Source: JAJDXO01 sp965213765
GTDB taxonomy: Bacteria > Pseudomonadota > Alphaproteobacteria > Rhodospirillales > UBA2165
Length of the DNA: 64,000 nt
Direction: 5' to 3'
Assembly: GCA_965213765.1 (NCBI GenBank)
Contig: OZ243926.1
Span: 3,472,001 to 3,536,000, forward strand
Part shown: positions 60,334 through 64,000 of the stretch, piece by piece
Layout of the letters: each line of letters begins with the position of its first letter
Numbering within the stretch: the stretch's first letter is position 1
Program-made: the position numbers and the translations under genes
Notes under the pieces: generated by a model
What the model was told of the DNA's origin: nothing
What the model saw: only the letters and a program-made list of their open reading frames with translations
Database searches by the model: none

Positions 60334-61629
60334 ATGCCGCCGCCGCTCGTCGACCTGCCCGCCGGATTTCCGCCTCTCGATGTCAGGGTCTGCACGCCCG
60401 AGCGGCGCGAGCCCGGCTACATGATTCTCTCTCTCGGCAGGGGCACCCGCGCCGTCCAGCAGAGATCCGACTTCGAAGCCCTGGTAGCCATCGATCGGGA
60501 GGGCCGCCCGGTTTGGTGCTGGCAGTCGGCCTCGTCGGTCATGGATGTGAAGCGCACGCCCCGCAATACGTTGCTGGTGGTAACCACGGACGGCTGCATC
60601 CAGGAGATCGACGCGGGCGGGGCGACGTTGCGAAAGTGGAGCACGCCGGGTGCGTCGCCCAGCCTGGCGGGTAATGAAATCCCGGTCGACACCCTCTATT
60701 TCCATCATGCGGTTCGCGAGTTGCCCAACGGAAATCTGGCGGCGCTCTCAATTTCCACCGGCGAGTTCGATGACTACCCCCTCAGCTTGATGGACCCCGG
60801 TGCCGGCCGGGGAAAACGCAAACTGGTGGCCGATGTGCTGGTCGAATTTACCCCTGAAGGCGATGTCGTCCACGCCCACGATTTTTTCGACATTCTCGAT
60901 TCGCACCGGACCGCCTACGGACTCGATACCCCGTTCTGGACCATTTGCGGCGTGGTGCCCGACGGCGCCGATCTGACCCATGCCAACGGTCTCGTCCACG
61001 ACCCCGTCGACGACAGCTTCATCACCACCGTCCGCCACCAGGATTGTGTGATCAAGATCGACCGGGCGACCGGCGCGCTGAAATGGATCCTGGGCACGCC
61101 GGAGGGCTGGACCGGGGACTGGGCGGACAAGGTGCTCAAGCCGGTGGGCGAAACGTCGTGGCACTGGCATTCCCACGATCCGAGCATCATGGCCGACGGC
61201 TCGATCCTGCTGTTCGACAACGGTGACAGCGGCGCCTTTCCGCCGGCGCCGCCCCTCAACCTCGATGACTGCGTTTCACGCGCCATCGCCTACCGCGTGG
61301 ACGAGGCGGCGGGCACGGTGGAGCAGGTGTGGTCTTTCGGCGGTCCGGAACACGGGACGCCGTACTCCATGTATATCAGCGGCGCCCACGAACTGCCGGC
61401 GACCGGCAATGTCTTCGTTACCTTCGGCGGTATCATCCTGAACCGCGACGGTGAGCGGGTCCACCTGCCGCCGGCGGGCCACGGCTCGGCGGAAGTCTAT
61501 GAGGTCACCCGCGCGGACGATTCGGAAATTCTGTTCCACGCCGAGATCAGCAACCGCCACACCGACGCGGAGGTCGGCTGGGGGATCTTCCGCGCCGAAT
61601 GGGTGCCGGACGACTTCTTCGGCGGCTAG
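60334..61629 (+). CDS. Arylsulfotransferase (AssT)-like beta-propeller protein, no signal peptide
   Basis: The 431-residue protein matches the AssT family: LTHANGLVHDPVDDSFITTV, RHQDCVIKIDRATGALKWIL, a His-rich SWHWHSHDP (His277, 279, 281) and ISGAHELPATGNVFVTFGG. AssT transfers sulfate between phenols through a histidine. Unlike E. coli AssT there is no signal peptide, so a cytoplasmic protein is expected. Its TAG stop lies within the terminal CTAG of a dispersed repeat. The donor and acceptor are unknown, and a different function of the fold is possible. Confidence 0.8.
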   Translation: MPPPLVDLPAGFPPLDVRVCTPERREPGYMILSLGRGTRAVQQRSDFEALVAIDREGRPVWCWQSASSVMDVKRTPRNTLLVVTTDGCIQEIDAGGATLRKWSTPGASPSLAGNEIPVDTLYFHHAVRELPNGNLAALSISTGEFDDYPLSLMDPGAGRGKRKLVADVLVEFTPEGDVVHAHDFFDILDSHRTAYGLDTPFWTICGVVPDGADLTHANGLVHDPVDDSFITTVRHQDCVIKIDRATGALKWILGTPEGWTGDWADKVLKPVGETSWHWHSHDPSIMADGSILLFDNGDSGAFPPAPPLNLDDCVSRAIAYRVDEAAGTVEQVWSFGGPEHGTPYSMYISGAHELPATGNVFVTFGGIILNRDGERVHLPPAGHGSAEVYEVTRADDSEILFHAEISNRHTDAEVGWGIFRAEWVPDDFFGG

Positions 61630-61771
61630 GGTCGGGACTCAATTGAGCCGCCATTCGATTGTTGCGGCGATGAAGACGGCGCGGCACAGGGTCCCTCGCC
61701 CCCGTCAGGGGGAGAGAGGCAGGGTGAGAGCGCGCAAAAAGGAGACTCCCCTAATGGAATCCGTACCCTAG
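61626..61771. repeat. CTAGGGT-ended dispersed element, 146 bp (MITE-like)
   Basis: The termini CTAGGGTCGGGACTCAATTG and, on the opposite strand, CTAGGGTACGGATTCCATTA match at 16 of 22 positions when extended by two bases. Inside is a CCCCCGTCAGGGGG-type palindrome. Its halves reappear in inverted orientation at 13489-13534 and 15023-15070. It carries no gene. Confidence 0.65.
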
Positions 61772-61832
61772 AGCCGATCATGGTTTGTCGGAATCGCTTT
61801 GCGATGCCGACAATCCATGTGAATCGGCTCTA
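61769..61832. repeat. 64-nt hairpin element 1
   Basis: The outer arms TAGAGCCGAT and ATCGGCTCTA enclose an inner stem TTGTCGG.ATCGC / GCGAT.CCGACAA with a TTT loop. The ends overlap the CTAG of the preceding element. It belongs to the TAGAGC palindrome class. Confidence 0.6.
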
Positions 61833-61843
61833 CACTATTAAAA

Positions 61844-61907
61844 TAGATCGGATTCACATGTTTTGACAAAACCGCGCCGTGGTTCCGTCAAAACATGACC
61901 CGATCTA
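61844..61907. repeat. 64-nt hairpin element 2
   Basis: The outer arms TAGATCGG and CCGATCTA enclose CATGTTTTGAC / GTCAAAACATG and AACC / GGTT. It has the same length as the neighbouring hairpin, 11 bp away. Both lie in the 333-bp gene-free spacer before the EamA gene. Confidence 0.6.
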
Positions 61908-61962
61908 GGGGCCGTCATCCTCCGCTTGTCCCGGCCCCTCCGGTCTGACAGAACCGTCGGCG

Positions 61963-62850
61963 ATGAAATTACTGCTCAACAACGGCTATTTGATGATCGT
62001 GATCACCGCGATCACCTGGTCGGGCAATGCCATCGTCGCCCGCGCCGTCCACGAGGTGGTGCCGCCCATCGGCCTGTCGTTCTGGCGCTGGGCGGCCACG
62101 GTGCCCGTCTTCCTGCTCCTCGCCTGGCCCCATTTGAAACGGGATATCCCGGAAGCCGCCGCCAACTGGAAAATCCTCGTGGTGCTGAGCGTGCTGTCGG
62201 TGAGCATCTACAATTCGTTCATCTACATCGCCCTCAATTCGACGACGGCGACCAACTCGTTCCTGATCAACACGTCGCGCCCCGTGATCATCGTGATCCT
62301 GTCGCTGATAATCCTGCGGCTGGCGGTCACCGGCCGGCAGGTCGCCGGACTGGCGCTCGGCCTGATCGGCACGGCGGTGATCGTGTCCCGGGGCGATCTC
62401 GGCGTCGTTGCGGCGCTGGATTTCGTACCCGGTGATCTGTGGGTCTTGGCGGCGACCCTATCCTGGGCGCTGTACACGGTCTATCTCGGCAAGCGCCCCA
62501 AGGTCCATCTCGCCAGCTTCATGTTCCTGACCGCGGTCATCGGCCTCGCCGTGCTGGCGCCGTTCTATTGGTGGGAGCATGTCTATGTCCGTCCCGTGCC
62601 CCTGGCCCCCGAAACCTTCTTCGCGGTGGCCTATCTCTCTATCGTCGCCTCGGTGATCGCCTATATGGCCTATAACCGGGCGGTCGAAATCCTGGGCCCC
62701 AACGTGGCCGGCCTGACGTCCTATTTTGTGCCGGTGTTCGGCGTCACCCTGGCGATCCTGCTGTTGGGCGAGAGCTTTCGGCTGTTCCACGCCATCGGCA
62801 TCGCGCTGCTGCTCAGCGGCGTCTATCTGGCGACCAAGGCCAAGGGATAG
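61963..62850 (+). CDS. EamA-family (DMT superfamily) transporter
   Basis: The 295-residue inner-membrane protein has about ten hydrophobic helices in two EamA repeats. The first starts VITAITWSGNAIVARAVHEV and the second contains LWVLAATLSWALYTVYLGKR, with AVEILGPNVAGLTSYFVPVF near the end. Members export amino acids or metabolites, or import small solutes. It follows the hairpin-rich spacer and precedes the enoyl-CoA hydratase gene by 12 bp. Confidence 0.92.
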   Translation: MKLLLNNGYLMIVITAITWSGNAIVARAVHEVVPPIGLSFWRWAATVPVFLLLAWPHLKRDIPEAAANWKILVVLSVLSVSIYNSFIYIALNSTTATNSFLINTSRPVIIVILSLIILRLAVTGRQVAGLALGLIGTAVIVSRGDLGVVAALDFVPGDLWVLAATLSWALYTVYLGKRPKVHLASFMFLTAVIGLAVLAPFYWWEHVYVRPVPLAPETFFAVAYLSIVASVIAYMAYNRAVEILGPNVAGLTSYFVPVFGVTLAILLLGESFRLFHAIGIALLLSGVYLATKAKG

Positions 62851-62862
62851 TATAAGCCGGAT

Positions 62863-63654
62863 ATGTCAAATTCTTCCGGCGATCTGATCCTCACCGAGCG
62901 CGACGGCGCCATCGCCACCGTCATCCTCAACCGCGCGGAAAAGTTCAACGCCTTGAACAAGGAGATGTGGGCGGGCGTCGGCGAGGCCTTCCGGGCCCTT
63001 GACGGCGACGAGGGTATCCGCTGCGTCATCCTCCGGGGCGCCGGCGAGAAGGCCATGGGACCGGGCGCCGATATCGCCGAGTTTTCCGAGGCGCGCGGCA
63101 ACTCGGAACAGGCGGCGGATTACGGCGGGCTGATGCACACGGCCATGCACGCGATCCGCGACTGCCGTCATCCGACGGTGGCGCAGATCCACGGGCTGTG
63201 CGTCGGCGGCGCGCTTGAACTGGCTTTGTCGTGCGATATCCGCATCTGCGGCGAAGGCTCCCGGTTCGGCATTCCCGTCAACCGGCTGGGTCTGGTGATG
63301 GCCTATCCGGAGATCGAGGCGCTGGTCGGCTTGGTCGGCCGCTCGGCGGCGCTGGAAATACTCTATGAGGGCCGGGTGTTCGATGCCGCCGAAGCCAAGG
63401 ACAAAGGCCTGGTGAACCGGGTGGTTGCCGATGACCGGGTCGCCGGCGAGGCCCGGGCCGCCGCCGAGCGCATCGCCGAGGGCGCGCCCCTGGTCAACCG
63501 CTGGCACAAGAAATTCGTCGGCCGCATCCTCGCCGGCGGCGAATTGTCGGCGGAAGAAGCGGCCGAGGGTTTCGCCTGCTTCGATACCGAGGATTTCAAA
63601 GAGGGTGTCCGCGCCTTCCTCGCCAAGGACAAACCGGACTTCAAGGGCGAGTAG
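62863..63654 (+). CDS. Enoyl-CoA hydratase/isomerase family protein
   Basis: The 263-residue crotonase-fold protein has the oxyanion-hole segments AEKFNALNKEM and IHGLCVGGALELALSCDIRI, and FGIPVNRLGLVMAYPEIEAL. In the position of the first catalytic Glu of classic hydratases the sequence after GGALE keeps Glu; the second site reads NRLGLVM without the usual Glu-rich PE-G. It could be a hydratase, isomerase or thioesterase-like member. It joins the EamA and CoA-transferase genes. Confidence 0.9.
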   Translation: MSNSSGDLILTERDGAIATVILNRAEKFNALNKEMWAGVGEAFRALDGDEGIRCVILRGAGEKAMGPGADIAEFSEARGNSEQAADYGGLMHTAMHAIRDCRHPTVAQIHGLCVGGALELALSCDIRICGEGSRFGIPVNRLGLVMAYPEIEALVGLVGRSAALEILYEGRVFDAAEAKDKGLVNRVVADDRVAGEARAAAERIAEGAPLVNRWHKKFVGRILAGGELSAEEAAEGFACFDTEDFKEGVRAFLAKDKPDFKGE

Positions 63655-63655
63655 C

Positions 63656-64000
63656 ATGGGCGGCCTGCTGGACGGTATCCGGGTGATCGAACTCAGCCAC
63701 GTGATGGCCGCCCCCACCTGCGGGCTGCATCTCTCCGACATGGGCGCCGACGTGATCAAGGTCGAGCGGTTGCCGGGCGGCGACAACGTCCGCCGGAACG
63801 GGCCGTTCGTCGACGGCGAGTCCGCCGGGTTCGCGATGATGAACCGCGGCAAGCGGGGCGTGGCGCTGGATCTCCGCTCCGGCGACGGCCGCGCGGTCCT
63901 GCGGCGGCTGGCGGACCGGGCGGATGTGTTTATCGAAAACTACCGCCGGGGCGCCATGGAGCATTACGGCGTCGGCTGGGAGAGTGTCCGCGGGACCAAC
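63656..64000 (+). CDS. CaiB/BaiF (class III) CoA transferase, partial
   Basis: Only the first 115 residues are inside the window. They contain the family N-terminus LLDGIRVIELSHVMAAPTCG, MGADVIKVERLPGGDNVRR, NRGKRGVALDLRS and a FIENYRRGAMEHYG segment. Class III CoA transferases move CoA between organic acids. It starts 1 bp after the hydratase stop, so the two are co-transcribed; a CoA-ester route for the pathway product fits. Confidence 0.92.
   Translation, partial: MGGLLDGIRVIELSHVMAAPTCGLHLSDMGADVIKVERLPGGDNVRRNGPFVDGESAGFAMMNRGKRGVALDLRSGDGRAVLRRLADRADVFIENYRRGAMEHYGVGWESVRGTN

Noticed and set aside
1..64000. tRNA, rRNA genes or CRISPR arrays
   Set aside because: Reading the intergenic regions gave no cloverleaf, rRNA segment or regularly spaced direct repeats; an automated RNA scan was not possible.

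Overview
The window reads as chromosome of a GC-rich alphaproteobacterium. The supports are conserved alphaproteobacterial gene orders (uvrC-pgsA with molybdopterin genes; lgt-midA-pgeF; prs-rplY-pth-ychF), a DUF1491 protein, UbiK, an RpoH-type sigma factor and many intergenic palindromic repeats. A Rhodospirillales-like lineage is plausible, but the order is an inference. No rRNA, tRNA or CRISPR was found.

Layout. (1) 1-6.25 kb is visibly less GC-rich and looks like an acquired catabolic island: an aldehyde dehydrogenase (cut by the window edge), an Rrf2-type regulator with two matching operator-like palindromes, a glutathione transferase (GST) gene split by a 932-bp IS5-family element, an intact GST, a DhlA-like haloalkane dehalogenase and a broken molybdenum-hydroxylase fragment at the edge. 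(2) 6.3-17.3 kb is mostly minus strand: a secreted lectin-like protein, a TauD-type dioxygenase, a DUF457 membrane protein, oligopeptidase B, a large MscS channel, a second IS5-family element nested in a repeat-rich spacer, a Kef antiporter and a NifU/IscU-like scaffold. (3) 17.3-46.5 kb is mainly housekeeping: queuosine (queA, tgt, precursor transporter), a pteridine-reductase-like SDR with folB, uvrC, pgsA, molybdenum cofactor genes (mobB, moeA, moaD, moaE), ilvE, a MarR regulator, an EnvZ/OmpR-like pair, csaA, rpoH, proC, ubiK, hldD, lgt, midA, pgeF, prs, rplY, pth and ychF. (4) 46.5-64 kb is an accessory metabolic region.

The accessory region is the most interesting part. It holds four separate short MetE-like (cobalamin-independent methionine synthase C-terminal type) proteins within 12.4 kb, all keeping the zinc ligands His-x-Cys, Glu and Cys. 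They lie with a fused TRAP transporter and its binding protein, a 3-hydroxyisobutyrate-dehydrogenase-like enzyme, an AtzA/TrzN-type amidohydrolase, a VOC protein, an esterase, a tandem-YCII protein, an arylsulfotransferase-like protein without a signal peptide, an EamA transporter, an enoyl-CoA hydratase and a CoA transferase. Two operon-like arms diverge from 56.06-56.28 kb. My inference is uptake and breakdown of an unknown organic compound through methyl or alkyl transfer to a thiol; the substrate cannot be read from sequence.

Several dispersed repeat families also stand out: a CTAGGGT-ended element whose end overlaps the stop codons of two unrelated genes, TAGAGC/GCTCTA palindromes, a pair of adjacent 64-nt hairpins and an 11-bp tandem repeat beside a start codon.
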